From Treponema sp. (lineage in GTDB: Bacteria; Spirochaetota; Spirochaetia; Treponematales; Breznakiellaceae): 61,418 bases of DNA. Below the pieces are notes generated by a model, which saw nothing but the letters and a program-made list of their open reading frames with translations, did no database searches and was not told the origin of the DNA. A program made the position numbers and the translations under genes. Numbering within the stretch: the first letter of the stretch is position 1; each line of letters opens with the position of its first letter. Where the stretch lies: positions 1 through 61,418 of the forward strand of contig JAIRRJ010000119.1 in NCBI GenBank assembly GCA_031256035.1, given 5' to 3'. Shown here piece after piece: positions 53,546 to 61,418 of this stretch.

Positions 53546-55042
53546 TTACGCATCCTTTCTCATCCGCTGGGGGGCTGAATGCGTATTTTTCCGCTTTATA
53601 TTTTTCCACCGGAAGTTTACCGAGAAAATTTTATCTTTCCTTTTTGGAGCAAATTGATTTTTTTCTTTTGGCAAAAAAACAGGAATTATGAATAACAGTA
53701 AAAGTAATAACGATAGATTGCTTACGATCCCCCTGTTTTCTGTGCCGGGAATCATTCTGTTTCCTGTATTTACGCTTTCCATAAAATCCATTAAATGTTT
53801 CAGGGGAAATTCAGGAAATTCGTAACCGGCGCTGTTGTTTTTTATGTATCCTGCATTGGGGCTAGGGAGGCCGTCTTCATCCAAGATATAATCGTGATAA
53901 TGGAATTCTAAATTACTCAACTGACGTGTTGAAAAAGACATTTGAAATTCCAAATGATCATAATATTCCTGTTCGCTGATTGTCTGCGCCACGGGAGCGT
54001 TTGTGATCAGCGCACCTGACATTGACGGCGTAAACAACATTGCCAGAAATGCTGCGGCGGTAAAGGGGATCATGTATACCGAAAAGGCAAAATCAGGAAA
54101 CCTGCGCCTGATGATTAATACGGGAGTGAAACGCCTGTGACTTTCTTCCGGTAGAAACCTGTTTGAAAGCAGCGTGATAACAAATAGAAATGACAGAACA
54201 GCAAGAGCATAAATTAAATTAATTTCTGTTACCATTACAACTGTTACGAGCGCCGCGGCAAACAGCGGCAGAACAAGCAAATATAACCGAAACGACTTAA
54301 ATAATTCTCTTAAAAACAGAACTGCCTTATTTTCCTTTGACTGGGTCTTGTTAGCAATTTTTAACTCATGTACCAATTCAAGAAATACGGTAAATAATCC
54401 CAAAAGCAAAGCGGCAGCGGCTATTCCCGGCGCACCGAAAAAGGCAAGGGAAGAAAAGACAGGCAGCAAAAGGATTATTTTTTTTATTTTCCAAAGCTTG
54501 TTTTTTTTTATAATGCAAATAATCAGCAGAGACAGCGCAGATAACGCAAACAACGCAAAGAAAAATCGAAGGGGCTTACCGATGCCGTAAAACCAAACTG
54601 AAAAAGTTTTATCTTCCAAAAGACCCGCGATTTTTTTTTCAAGGACTTGAGGAATGTGATTACCTTCGCCAAGGCGCAGATAAATGTAACGTTTACCGTC
54701 CCTCACAAAAAAATTGAGAAGTTTCCCGGCATATCCGTCATTACGCGGATCAAATGAATAGAGCCTCTCTGAATAACTGTTCAATGGTACTGCCTTTAGT
54801 GAATCAAATTCATCGAGCATTACCCACTGTGAAGATTCGCTTATTGATGAGTGCCAATATTTTCCATTGCCGGATGCCAGCAGAGAAAGAACCTCTTCAT
54901 CATTTATTGCTTCATCAGTCTCTAAAACCGCATAACCGCTCCGGTATTCTCCCGGCTCCTTGATGTATGCCGCCCACCCCAGAACAAGAGCGGAAAAAAC
55001 TGAAAGAAGCGATAAAAACAAGAAAGAGCGAAAAAAAAACAT
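53546..55042 (-). CDS. Polytopic membrane protein ahead of rnfC, unknown
   Basis: A 498-residue protein with an N-terminal signal or anchor, a soluble stretch (about 30-150) and about ten hydrophobic segments to residue 460, then a basic tail. The ATG is followed by nine T residues encoding FFF. It ends 3 bases before rnfC, so it is probably co-transcribed. No family was recognised. Confidence 0.7.
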   Translation of the reverse strand: MFFFRSFLFLSLLSVFSALVLGWAAYIKEPGEYRSGYAVLETDEAINDEEVLSLLASGNGKYWHSSISESSQWVMLDEFDSLKAVPLNSYSERLYSFDPRNDGYAGKLLNFFVRDGKRYIYLRLGEGNHIPQVLEKKIAGLLEDKTFSVWFYGIGKPLRFFFALFALSALSLLIICIIKKNKLWKIKKIILLLPVFSSLAFFGAPGIAAAALLLGLFTVFLELVHELKIANKTQSKENKAVLFLRELFKSFRLYLLVLPLFAAALVTVVMVTEINLIYALAVLSFLFVITLLSNRFLPEESHRRFTPVLIIRRRFPDFAFSVYMIPFTAAAFLAMLFTPSMSGALITNAPVAQTISEQEYYDHLEFQMSFSTRQLSNLEFHYHDYILDEDGLPSPNAGYIKNNSAGYEFPEFPLKHLMDFMESVNTGNRMIPGTENRGIVSNLSLLLLLLFIIPVFLPKEKNQFAPKRKDKIFSVNFRWKNIKRKNTHSAPQRMRKDA

Positions 55043-55051
55043 AACACCGGC

Positions 55052-55525
55052 CTATAAAAATTTGAATCCTGCTGCAATGAATATGCCTAAAAAGGCGCCA
55101 ACCAATACTTCCAGCGGAGAATGACCCTGGATTTCCTTTACCGCGTGAAATTCCAAACCGGTTTTTTCTGCAGCCTGCTTCCCCAGATTATTGAGTGCCT
55201 TCGCCAGTAACCCGGCAGCCCTCCTAACTCCAAGGGCATCCCTGAGAACAACCAAAGTAAAAATAACGCTAAAAACAAACAAATTGGAAGATACGCCCGC
55301 GTTAAAACCAACCGATGTGGTCAGGGAACAGACAACTGCCGAATGACTGGACGGCATCCCTCCGGTACGCCAAATGACCGTTTCAATAGCTTCACGTATC
55401 TTTTTATGCTTGTGAGTTAATATGTAGATGAGCATTTTCATAAGCTGCGCGATAACCCAACTGGTTATTGTTGAAATAAAAATAATATTTTCAAATAAAG
55501 GCCGAAAGAACGCCACTACTATCAT
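55052..55525 (-). CDS. Divergent PAP2 family (DUF212) membrane protein
   Basis: A 157-residue protein. GGMPSSHSAVVCSLTTSVGF and GHSPLEVLVGAFLG are the phosphatase-like histidine motifs of the DUF212 family. Three to four membrane spans. There is no Shine-Dalgarno; TTGACA (55555-55560) and GACTAT (55532-55537) lie 17 bases apart, with 6 bases between the latter and the ATG. Confidence 0.88.
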   Translation of the reverse strand: MIVVAFFRPLFENIIFISTITSWVIAQLMKMLIYILTHKHKKIREAIETVIWRTGGMPSSHSAVVCSLTTSVGFNAGVSSNLFVFSVIFTLVVLRDALGVRRAAGLLAKALNNLGKQAAEKTGLEFHAVKEIQGHSPLEVLVGAFLGIFIAAGFKFL

Positions 55526-55531
55526 TGGTTA

Positions 55532-55560
55532 ATAGTCCCGCAATAAGCAAACTTTGTCAA
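55532..55560 (-). promoter_or_regulatory. Candidate promoter of the DUF212 gene
   Basis: TTGACA-17-GACTAT on the minus strand. The -35 is consensus and the -10 poor. The start codon would be at about +1. Confidence 0.4.
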
Positions 55561-55565
55561 TACCG

Positions 55566-55877
55566 TTACGCAAGCGTATTTTTGTCCTGATCCATCAGGT
55601 TAAAAAAGCCCGATATTTCAAAAATCTCACGAATATCGTTCTTAATGTTCCTGAAAAGCAATTTCCCGCCCTGACCGTTCATTTCTTTTTGAGTCTGGAA
55701 CAAAACCCTCAAGCCCTGACTGGAAATATAGGAAAGCTCTGTTAAATCAAGAATCAGTTCATTTGTTTCATCCCTCTGTTTAAGTTTTTTATCAAGAAGC
55801 GGAGCGGAATTTGTATCAAGCCGCCCTGAGACATAAAGTATAAGAGAGCTGCCGTTTTTTTCGGACTGAATGGTCAT
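55566..55877 (-). CDS. STAS-domain anti-sigma-factor antagonist
   Basis: A 103-residue protein of the SpoIIAA type: SLILYVSGRLDTNSAPLLDKKL, then LILDLTELSYISSQGLRVLF with the phosphorylatable Ser-Ser pair. The start was set at 55877 (MTIQSEKNGSS), since the ATG at 55886 lies next to the -10 box. It probably switches partner with a serine kinase. No kinase or sigma factor is adjacent. Confidence 0.9.
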   Translation of the reverse strand: MTIQSEKNGSSLILYVSGRLDTNSAPLLDKKLKQRDETNELILDLTELSYISSQGLRVLFQTQKEMNGQGGKLLFRNIKNDIREIFEISGFFNLMDQDKNTLA

Positions 55878-55887
55878 TATTTCCATG

Positions 55888-55916
55888 ATTATATCTGGCT
55901 GATTATCATGTTTCAA
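55888..55916 (-). promoter_or_regulatory. Promoter of the STAS gene
   Basis: TTGAAA (55911-55916), a 17-base spacer and a consensus TATAAT (55888-55893). Ten bases lie between the -10 and the ATG at 55877, so the leader is at most about 4 bases. Confidence 0.7.
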
Positions 55917-55937
55917 GGTTAATTTTGTAAAAGAATT

Positions 55938-56003
55938 TACCACGAACAATGCGAACCACGCAAACAAGAAGAAAAGGTCGAGTTTTTCGTAAGGTTCGTG
56001 GTA
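55938..56003. repeat. TACCACGAAC inverted repeat
   Basis: TACCACGAAC (55938-55947) and GTTCGTGGTA (55994-56003) are perfect inverted arms 46 bases apart in the divergent spacer between the STAS and RluA-type genes. Confidence 0.75.
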
Positions 56004-56017
56004 GAATATCTATTCCA

Positions 56018-56899
56018 ATGGAATTGATAACCGGAGAAAATGACAAAGGCCGCAGGCTGGACAGAATACTCCGGAAAGCGCTGCCAAATCATCCCCTGTC
56101 CCTTTTACACCGGCTTTTCAGGCAGGGCAAAATACTTGTAAACGGCAAAAAGGCAAAAGCTCAAGACCGTCTCGAAAGCGGCGCGGTGATCAATATCCCG
56201 CTGCCGGACGAAGCAAGAAGCGAAAAACCAAAGCGTCCCTGTACCATGCCCTCGTTGGATATTATTTGGGATGGAACGGGTTTGCTTGCGGTCAATAAAC
56301 CATGCGGACTGGAAATCCACGGCGAAAACAGCCTTGATGTTATGGTTGGCTCTTTTCTTGCCGGAAAACTTCCCCCTTCGCTGTCGTTTAAGAGCGGCCC
56401 CCTGCACCGGTTAGATAAAGCGACCAGCGGCATTGTCGTTTTTTCTACAAGCATCGAAGGCGCGCGCCTTTTTACCTCATTGCTGAGGGAACGAAAAGTA
56501 AGAAAAACATATCTTGCGCTCCTTGAGGGCTGTTTGGAAAAAGAAGAAATCTGGCAGGATGAACTAGTCCGCGATATAGAAAGAAAGATAACTACCGTCG
56601 TGCAATCCCCCCGTGAAGATTCAAAAAGCGCCTACACAAAAATAAAGCCTGTCATGGAAAACAAAAATTACACGCTTGCGGAAATTGAAATCGGTACCGG
56701 GAGAACTCATCAAATACGCGCGCAGGCAGGCGCTCACGGCCATCCTCTTTGCGGGGATCGAAAATACGGCTCAGGCAGCCCCGGCGGATTTTTCCTGCAC
56801 GCGTGGAAACTGGAATTCTTGGAATATTACATTGAAGCGCCGCTTCCGGCAGCTTTCAGGGAAAGGATTAGGGCGGTGTTTGGGACAGTGGGCAGTTAA
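56018..56899 (+). CDS. RluA-family pseudouridine synthase with S4 domain
   Basis: A 293-residue protein. The start was set at 56018 (MELITGENDKGRRLDRILRKAL). The S4 domain (about 10-60) is followed by the catalytic domain with HRLDKATSGIVVF (catalytic Asp) and GRTHQIRAQAGAHGHPLCGD. It isomerises uridines in RNA, probably 23S rRNA, though the target cannot be told between RluC-like and RluD-like. No Shine-Dalgarno; a TAGAAT box lies 10 bases upstream. Confidence 0.93.
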   Translation: MELITGENDKGRRLDRILRKALPNHPLSLLHRLFRQGKILVNGKKAKAQDRLESGAVINIPLPDEARSEKPKRPCTMPSLDIIWDGTGLLAVNKPCGLEIHGENSLDVMVGSFLAGKLPPSLSFKSGPLHRLDKATSGIVVFSTSIEGARLFTSLLRERKVRKTYLALLEGCLEKEEIWQDELVRDIERKITTVVQSPREDSKSAYTKIKPVMENKNYTLAEIEIGTGRTHQIRAQAGAHGHPLCGDRKYGSGSPGGFFLHAWKLEFLEYYIEAPLPAAFRERIRAVFGTVGS

Positions 56900-56966
56900 C
56901 AGTGAGCAGGCCATTATGTTTGGAGTTTTGGGGCAGCCATTCAAGCTGTTCAAATCTTGATTGGAA

Positions 56967-57058
56967 GGCGGGGGTTCATACCCCGCTGCTTGCGGCGGTT
57001 CAGGTTACTACGTTGAGCATGAAGGTGGATATTATGGTGCTGGGGTATGACCCCCGCC
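56967..57058. repeat. Long inverted repeat upstream of umuD
   Basis: GGCGGGGGTTCATACCCC (56967-56984) pairs with GGGGTATGACCCCCGCC (57042-57058) apart from one bulge, over a 57-base spacer. It may be a mobile-element remnant or a large hairpin. Confidence 0.75.
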
Positions 57059-57088
57059 AGTATAATAAATTTCCTCTCCAACGAAGAT

Positions 57089-57111
57089 ACCCCGCCGGCT
57101 TGCCGCGGGGT
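57089..57111. terminator. G+C-rich hairpin upstream of umuD
   Basis: ACCCCGC/GCGGGGT with inner GGC/GCC pairs, followed by TTCTTCATTT. It is terminator-like for the RluA-type gene, or a REP-type element. Confidence 0.5.
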
Positions 57112-57123
57112 TCTTCATTTATC

Positions 57124-57151
57124 TTGACGCTATACGGGTGTATAGTATAAT
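57124..57151 (+). promoter_or_regulatory. umuDC promoter with palindromic operator
   Basis: TTGACG (57124-57129), a 16-base spacer and TATAAT (57146-57151). The spacer is itself the palindrome CTATAC-gggt-GTATAG. A LexA-like repressor bound there would cover both boxes. Seven bases separate the -10 from the ATG. Confidence 0.7.
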
Positions 57152-57158
57152 TAAAGGT

Positions 57159-57551
57159 ATGGTTAACGGGTTTGCGGGGGTGGGAAAGGCAGCGGGGTTT
57201 GCAAGTCCTGCGCAGGGGTATGAAGATACAAATATTGATCTCAATGCGCTCTTGGTGAAGCGTCCGGCGGCGACTTTTTTCTTCCGGCTTGATAATGACG
57301 ATATGGGGGATTTGGGTCTGCATGACGGGGCGCTTCTTGTGGTGGACAGGTCGTTAAAGCCTGCGCCGCATGATTTTGTTTTGATTGTGCATGAGGGGCG
57401 GTTTATGTGCCGTTTGATGATCCGGCAAAATGGGGTTCGTGTGTTCACGGACGGCAAGAGTAATATTGTTCCGACGGCGGATACCATGATTATCGGGGTT
57501 GTTACGGCGGCTGTTCAGTGTTTTAAGAGGGTCAGCAAACCGGAGGTTTGA
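57159..57551 (+). CDS. umuD: UmuD-like protein lacking the catalytic Ser and Lys
   Basis: A 130-residue S24-family protein. The start was set at 57159 (MVNGFAGVGKAAGFASPAQG). GFASPA and IDLNALLVKRPAATFFF match UmuD around and after its cleavage site. In UmuD the nucleophile is Ser in GDSM; here NDDM (Asp48) replaces it. The Lys of the dyad is replaced by Arg85 in RFMCRLM. Self-cleavage is therefore unlikely. It is directly upstream of umuC. Confidence 0.9.
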   Translation: MVNGFAGVGKAAGFASPAQGYEDTNIDLNALLVKRPAATFFFRLDNDDMGDLGLHDGALLVVDRSLKPAPHDFVLIVHEGRFMCRLMIRQNGVRVFTDGKSNIVPTADTMIIGVVTAAVQCFKRVSKPEV

Positions 57552-57553
57552 TT

Positions 57554-58858
57554 GTGGTTTTTCATATTGACGGAAATTCTTTTTACGCTTCGTGTGAGCG
57601 GGTGTTCCGTCCTGATTTGTATAAAAGCCCGATTGCGGTTTTGACCAACAATGACGGAATAATTATCGCGCTTAATGCCGAATGTAAGGCGCTGGGTTTC
57701 AAGAGGGGTGATGTTTTCTATCAAGTGAAACATAGCCTTGAAAAATGCGGGGTAGCGGTTTTTTCCAGCAACTATACTTTGTATGCGGACATGTCGGCGC
57801 GTATGAATTTGATTTACAACAGATTTGCCCCGGACGTTGAGGTGTACTCAATTGATGAGAGTTTTCTTTTTTTTCCTGACTGGAAAAAAACCGACTATAC
57901 CGAAATTGGTCTTGAACTGAAGGAAACGGTTACGCAGGAGACCGGAATTCCTGTGTCGATTGGGATTGCGCCTAACAAGACGCTTGCTAAAATGTGCAAT
58001 AAACTTGCCAAGAAGCGGGGGGGCGGCGCCTCCGGTGGAGGCGTTTGCGACTGGAATGTGATTGACCAAGATGAGGAACTTAGAAATTATCCTGTTGAGG
58101 ATATTTGGGGGGTGGGTCATTCCAGGGCTGATTTTTTGAAGCGGCATGGGATTACTTCGGCGATGGGGTTAAAACAGTACCCATTGGACAAGGCGAAAAA
58201 AAACCTGACGATTACCGGATTTAATACGGTGCGGGAGTTGAACGGTGTGGCTGTCATTGACAAGATTGAAGAAGCGCCGAGGCAGGTGGTATCGGTTTCA
58301 CGCAGTTTTCAATCGCCTGTTTATGAAGTAGACGATATTATTACGGCGTTATCTGAATATACTCAAGAAGCGGTTAAGCGTATGAGGGAGGATGGGCTGT
58401 CATGCCGCTTTGTAAGTGTGTATCTGATGACTGCGGTTCCACGAGCCGATGCCCAAGGGGAGCAATACGCCAATCAGATGACGGCTGAACTTCCGCATTT
58501 GTCGGCTTATTTGCCGGAGATACAGGCGGCGGCTAATGAACTTTTGAAAAAGATTTTTAGACCGAATTATAAGTATCGCAAGGTGATGATTGGGCTTACG
58601 GGTTTGGCTTTTGACAACAATGCTCAATTAGATTTATTTAATACGGTGTATAACAGGGGTAAGGAACTGGAACCGTTAATGAAGGCTTTTGACAGTATTA
58701 ATGAACGGTATGGCAGAGGGGCAATAAAACTAGGCTGTGGTTCAATGAAAAGAGTAAAGAAAAATGAGGAATATCACAGTGAGGCGTGGGAAGTGAGGCG
58801 GGAATATTTGTCGCCGATGTATACTACCAATATTAGGGATATTCCGGTGGCGTTTTGA
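57554..58858 (+). CDS. umuC: DNA polymerase V catalytic subunit (UmuC), Y-family
   Basis: A 434-residue translesion polymerase. The start was chosen at GTG 57554, which has GGAGG seven bases upstream; TTG at 57548 is too close to it. FHIDGNSFYASCERVF and YSIDESFLFF hold the catalytic acidic residues. The little-finger and C-terminal UmuC regions follow. A Gly-rich KKRGGGASGGGV stretch near residue 155, encoded over a CGCCTCC/GGAGGCG hairpin, is longer than usual. Confidence 0.94.
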   Translation: MVFHIDGNSFYASCERVFRPDLYKSPIAVLTNNDGIIIALNAECKALGFKRGDVFYQVKHSLEKCGVAVFSSNYTLYADMSARMNLIYNRFAPDVEVYSIDESFLFFPDWKKTDYTEIGLELKETVTQETGIPVSIGIAPNKTLAKMCNKLAKKRGGGASGGGVCDWNVIDQDEELRNYPVEDIWGVGHSRADFLKRHGITSAMGLKQYPLDKAKKNLTITGFNTVRELNGVAVIDKIEEAPRQVVSVSRSFQSPVYEVDDIITALSEYTQEAVKRMREDGLSCRFVSVYLMTAVPRADAQGEQYANQMTAELPHLSAYLPEIQAAANELLKKIFRPNYKYRKVMIGLTGLAFDNNAQLDLFNTVYNRGKELEPLMKAFDSINERYGRGAIKLGCGSMKRVKKNEEYHSEAWEVRREYLSPMYTTNIRDIPVAF

Positions 58859-58970
58859 GTGTAGTAATGGCAGGAATGTTTCCCTGACGAGACCCCAATA
58901 AATATTTTAGGCATACATTTATGAAAGGTCTGGACGCAGTCGCCTGAGAACATAATACGGTAATTGCAGG

Positions 58971-59720
58971 TCAAGTTTTCCCAACCAATGCCATCATCCG
59001 CGTATACCCTTCGCCCTGGCGGCGGAAAGAGCCGAGCCTGTCGTCTGTAAAAGTACAGTTTTTGCATACCGCGATATTCAAAACATCGGCATCTTTTAAG
59101 ATTTTTATGTTGGCGGCTTTCAAATCAAGGAAATACTCATCCCTTTCTTTTCTCACACCTTCAACGCCGAATTCATTTTCAAAATCACAGGCGCGCTGTG
59201 GATCAACTTTGTAACAACAGGAATCAATGCACGGTCCCAAAATGGCAGCAACATCGCGGGGTTTTGTCCCCCATTTTTTATTCATAAGTTTAATAGCGGC
59301 AAGGGCAATCCTAGTTCCCTTCCAGCCTGAATGAACAATGCCGAAAGCGCCTGATTGCGTATCAAGAAGGTACACGGGCAGGCAGTCCGCCACGGTAACT
59401 GAAAGCATAATGTTTCTGTCATGTGTTACCATGCCGTCCGCTTCATACGATGGGGGATTATCGGCTGATACTTCAAGCACAAGCCGGGAATGAGTTTGAC
59501 AAACGCCGAATACATTGGCATGATTCAATTTTAATTCAGCGGAAAATGATTGCCTGTTGGGATTTTGTTTTTCATATTTCATATCCCCCGCAAACCGCGA
59601 AGATATGCAGCAGAAAAAATCCTTATGCGCAACTCCGTCATAGATAAAAGGAAAAAAAGCGGCATGAGGTTTTCCCTGCCTCTCATGGGAAAAATCAAGT
59701 TCAAATGGATATATATGCAT
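58971..59720 (-). CDS. pgeF: Multicopper-oxidase-like purine nucleoside phosphorylase (YfiH/PgeF)
   Basis: A 249-residue protein of the YfiH/DUF152 family, with CQTHS, TVADCLPVYLLD, GIVHSGWKGTR and GPCIDSCCY motifs supplying His and Cys metal ligands. Relatives edit peptidoglycan precursors or act on purine nucleosides. It starts right after the ntpF stop and is likely in the V-ATPase transcript. Confidence 0.93.
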   Translation of the reverse strand: MHIYPFELDFSHERQGKPHAAFFPFIYDGVAHKDFFCCISSRFAGDMKYEKQNPNRQSFSAELKLNHANVFGVCQTHSRLVLEVSADNPPSYEADGMVTHDRNIMLSVTVADCLPVYLLDTQSGAFGIVHSGWKGTRIALAAIKLMNKKWGTKPRDVAAILGPCIDSCCYKVDPQRACDFENEFGVEGVRKERDEYFLDLKAANIKILKDADVLNIAVCKNCTFTDDRLGSFRRQGEGYTRMMALVGKT

Positions 59721-60064
59721 TAAACATGAACCCCGATAGCTTCGCGGATTGAATCTACCAGGGTTTTTCTGCCTTCAAGCCTGCCGCCAATACCCGGAAC
59801 TTCAACCAGAAGCGGATAATGCCCCGATAGCTGCCATTGCACCATAAGATCGCCAAGCCAGTCTGCCACTTCTTCTGTTACAATCAACACCCGGCAGTCA
59901 GAGAGAGAATCGGGCAGCGTAATCCCTCCCGCTTCATTCCAGCCCTCGGTTATTTTTCTGAAAATCGCAACAGCCTGGGATGATTCGCTTACAGGCGTTC
60001 CTTCTATGCCGATAAGGCGGAAGGCGATTGCAAGCTCATGGTCTCCCAGAAAATAATAATCCAC
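59720..60064 (-). CDS. ntpF: V/A-type ATPase subunit F
   Basis: A 114-residue central-stalk subunit. YFLGDHELAIAFRLIGIEGTPV is the hallmark N-terminus, and VLIVTEEVADWL follows. It lies 2 bases after the K subunit gene. Confidence 0.9.
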   Translation of the reverse strand: MDYYFLGDHELAIAFRLIGIEGTPVSESSQAVAIFRKITEGWNEAGGITLPDSLSDCRVLIVTEEVADWLGDLMVQWQLSGHYPLLVEVPGIGGRLEGRKTLVDSIREAIGVHV

Positions 60065-60066
60065 AG

Positions 60067-60357
60067 CTAAAGGATCAAAATAAGAAGGGCTACCAGAAAT
60101 CCCCAGAGGCAGATGCCTTCGGCAAGCCCGGCATAAGGCAGCGCCTTACCGGAAAGATCGGCATTTTCGCTCATCGCGCCCATGGCGGCAGTTCCGATTC
60201 TTCCGACCGCCAGACCGCCCGCAATACATGAAATCCCGACCGCAAGGGCTGCGGCAAAATATTTCATTACGCCGGCTGTGGTTGCCGCCTCAGCTTCCTG
60301 CGCATAGACAGCAGCGCCCAGCAATACGAGAAACAGTAATAACATCACTCTTTTCAT
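60067..60357 (-). CDS. ntpK: V/A-type ATPase rotor subunit K
   Basis: A 96-residue proteolipid. An N-terminal signal-like segment is followed by a two-helix hairpin: AVGISCIAGGLAVGRIGTAAMGA and then YAGLAEGICLWGFLVALLI. The ion-binding Glu is E80. It forms the membrane ring. Whether it carries Na+ or H+ cannot be decided. Confidence 0.93.
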   Translation of the reverse strand: MKRVMLLLFLVLLGAAVYAQEAEAATTAGVMKYFAAALAVGISCIAGGLAVGRIGTAAMGAMSENADLSGKALPYAGLAEGICLWGFLVALLILIL

Positions 60358-60377
60358 TTATATTTCCTCCTTAACAC

Positions 60378-61418
60378 TTATACCTTTTTTGCGCTGAAAC
60401 GGAACGGCGCAAACTCCACTCCTGTTTCAGTAAAAAACTTATTGAAAAATTCATAGTACTGCAAACGCACCACCTGAATTGCCACAATCATGCCCTCAAG
60501 TACAATGATAACAACATTTCCAAAAATAGTAACAAGGAGCGCCGACAAAGACCCCACAGTGCCGGAAGCGGCAAGTACTTCTGAAAAACGGAACACGATA
60601 AAAGAAAGTACCGCGTGAGAAAGCGCAAATGCCCCCACCCGCAGGAAACTTACGGTATTTGAAACATAGGTAGCGGCTGTTTCCAGTATCTCGACAAACC
60701 CTTCCATGAAAAATGTCATAAAGCCGTGTTGAAGAACAGGCCTTTTCCCCGACACTATCCGCCAAAAAAACGAGCCGAAGAAAATCAGGAAAACCGGAAA
60801 CAACAGCCCCGCAAAATCTATCCTTTCAAAGTGTCCGCCAAAAATAATTCGCAGTGCGATGAATACTGCATACCAAAACAATAAAAGCCCCGCAAGCCCG
60901 GTCTTTGTAAAAAAAGCCGCTTCGTATTTTTTCATTATGATACGGTTGGCTATGTTTATTAACAGCCCCAGCGAATTAAAAATTATGCCGATTCCGATGG
61001 TAAAACCAAAAAAGTAAAAAAGTTTTTTGACGCTTCCGCCTCTATGAGACAAGGGCAGAATATTCAGTATCCTGTCAACCGGATGCCCGGTGAGCGCCTC
61101 TGTTATCGCCCTTGTGGGCGCGATTAAAAAAGTTTCATTTGTGAATACCGCGCCGTTTAGGATGCCCATAACCATTGAAGCGATGCCCACAGCGATAAGC
61201 GGTATCGAATACTTAACGAACTTTGAAAACAGTTTCAGCCTGCCGATTAAAAGACCGGCTAATAGCAGCACAAACCCCTGCCCCACGTCTCCGAACATAA
61301 TGCCAAAAAGCAGCGTGAAAAAGAACGCCACCATCGGAGTGGGATCAATCGCTCCGTAGGAAGGAGCGCCGTATGAAAAAACAATGCCTTCAAAACCTTT
61401 TACAAAGGTTCCATGTTT
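60378..61418 (-). CDS. ntpI: V/A-type ATPase subunit I, partial
   Basis: The C-terminal 346 codons of the membrane stator subunit. The frame is open to the window edge; the ATG at 61334 is internal. DPTPMVAFFFTLLFGIMFGDVGQG is the hallmark entry to the membrane domain, and SFLRVGAFALSHAVLSFIVF holds the ion-path residues. The cytoplasmic N-terminal half is outside the window. Confidence 0.93.
   Translation of the reverse strand, partial: KHGTFVKGFEGIVFSYGAPSYGAIDPTPMVAFFFTLLFGIMFGDVGQGFVLLLAGLLIGRLKLFSKFVKYSIPLIAVGIASMVMGILNGAVFTNETFLIAPTRAITEALTGHPVDRILNILPLSHRGGSVKKLFYFFGFTIGIGIIFNSLGLLINIANRIIMKKYEAAFFTKTGLAGLLLFWYAVFIALRIIFGGHFERIDFAGLLFPVFLIFFGSFFWRIVSGKRPVLQHGFMTFFMEGFVEILETAATYVSNTVSFLRVGAFALSHAVLSFIVFRFSEVLAASGTVGSLSALLVTIFGNVVIIVLEGMIVAIQVVRLQYYEFFNKFFTETGVEFAPFRFSAKKV

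Noticed and set aside
58859-58970. Gene or RNA between umuC and pgeF
   Set aside because: No frame with a ribosome-binding site, strong stem or promoter is visible.
60378-61334. Subunit I as a complete short gene starting at 61334
   Set aside because: The frame continues to the window end and the visible part is only the membrane domain.

Overview
The window looks like a chromosome segment of a treponeme-type spirochaete. The grounds are a V/A-type ATPase I-K-F gene order, an Rnf-type redox operon, a PPi-dependent phosphofructokinase, a short AURKAIP1/COX24-type basic protein, and mixed base composition with signal-peptide proteins ending in AxA-Q or FAQ. This is an inference from gene content; no rRNA is present to settle it.

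Layout. (1) 1-6.7 kb: an accessory, defence-like block: an MmeI-type restriction-methylation enzyme (5' end outside the window), two tiny translationally coupled ORFs, a large A+T-rich membrane-anchored protein with S1-like repeats, and a DUF1016/PD-(D/E)xK nuclease. A tract of 10-bp-phased repeats follows. (2) 7.0-13.7 kb, minus strand: a sugar-utilisation operon with a binding lipoprotein, two MalF/MalG-like permeases, a GH42 beta-galactosidase and a LacI regulator. It has a strong sigma-70 promoter with an operator-like palindrome. (3) 13.8-17.2 kb: ade-purH. (4) 17.2-22.2 kb: a cluster of hairpins, tRNA-Glu with a duplicated 3' end, tRNA-Arg and several unassigned envelope or membrane proteins. 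(5) 22.3-33.8 kb: a purine operon purE-C-F-M-N-D ending in a cyclic-nucleotide-domain/NhaC-like transporter, with purL divergent. With purH this covers PRPP to IMP except purB and purK. (6) 33.9-45.3 kb: PPi-PFK, a DUF4139 protein, a HigA antitoxin with a relic of HigB, an outer-membrane protein, a gene preceded by a 21-bp minisatellite and an (AG)10 tract, paired chromate-transporter halves, aspS, a UPF0158-GNAT fusion and a FemAB-type transferase. (7) 45.4-55.9 kb, minus strand: metG, a GH57-like protein coupled to rnfA-E-G-D-C, a membrane protein, a DUF212/PAP2 protein and a STAS protein. (8) 56.0-61.4 kb: an RluA-type pseudouridine synthase, umuD-umuC, pgeF and the V-ATPase genes F, K and I (I is cut by the window end).

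The most striking observations are these. A dispersed 24-bp repeat sits inside or at the edge of four coding sequences (the NhaC-like gene, purN, purL, aspS) and is read in three different frames. A set of genes has good -10 boxes lying only 5-10 bases before the start codon with no Shine-Dalgarno, suggesting leaderless mRNAs. A UmuD has lost both catalytic residues, and a GH57 protein in the rnf operon has lost its nucleophile. The Rnf operon has no rnfB and lacks obvious flavinylation motifs. The tRNA-Glu 3' end is duplicated as an exact 28-bp att-like scar.
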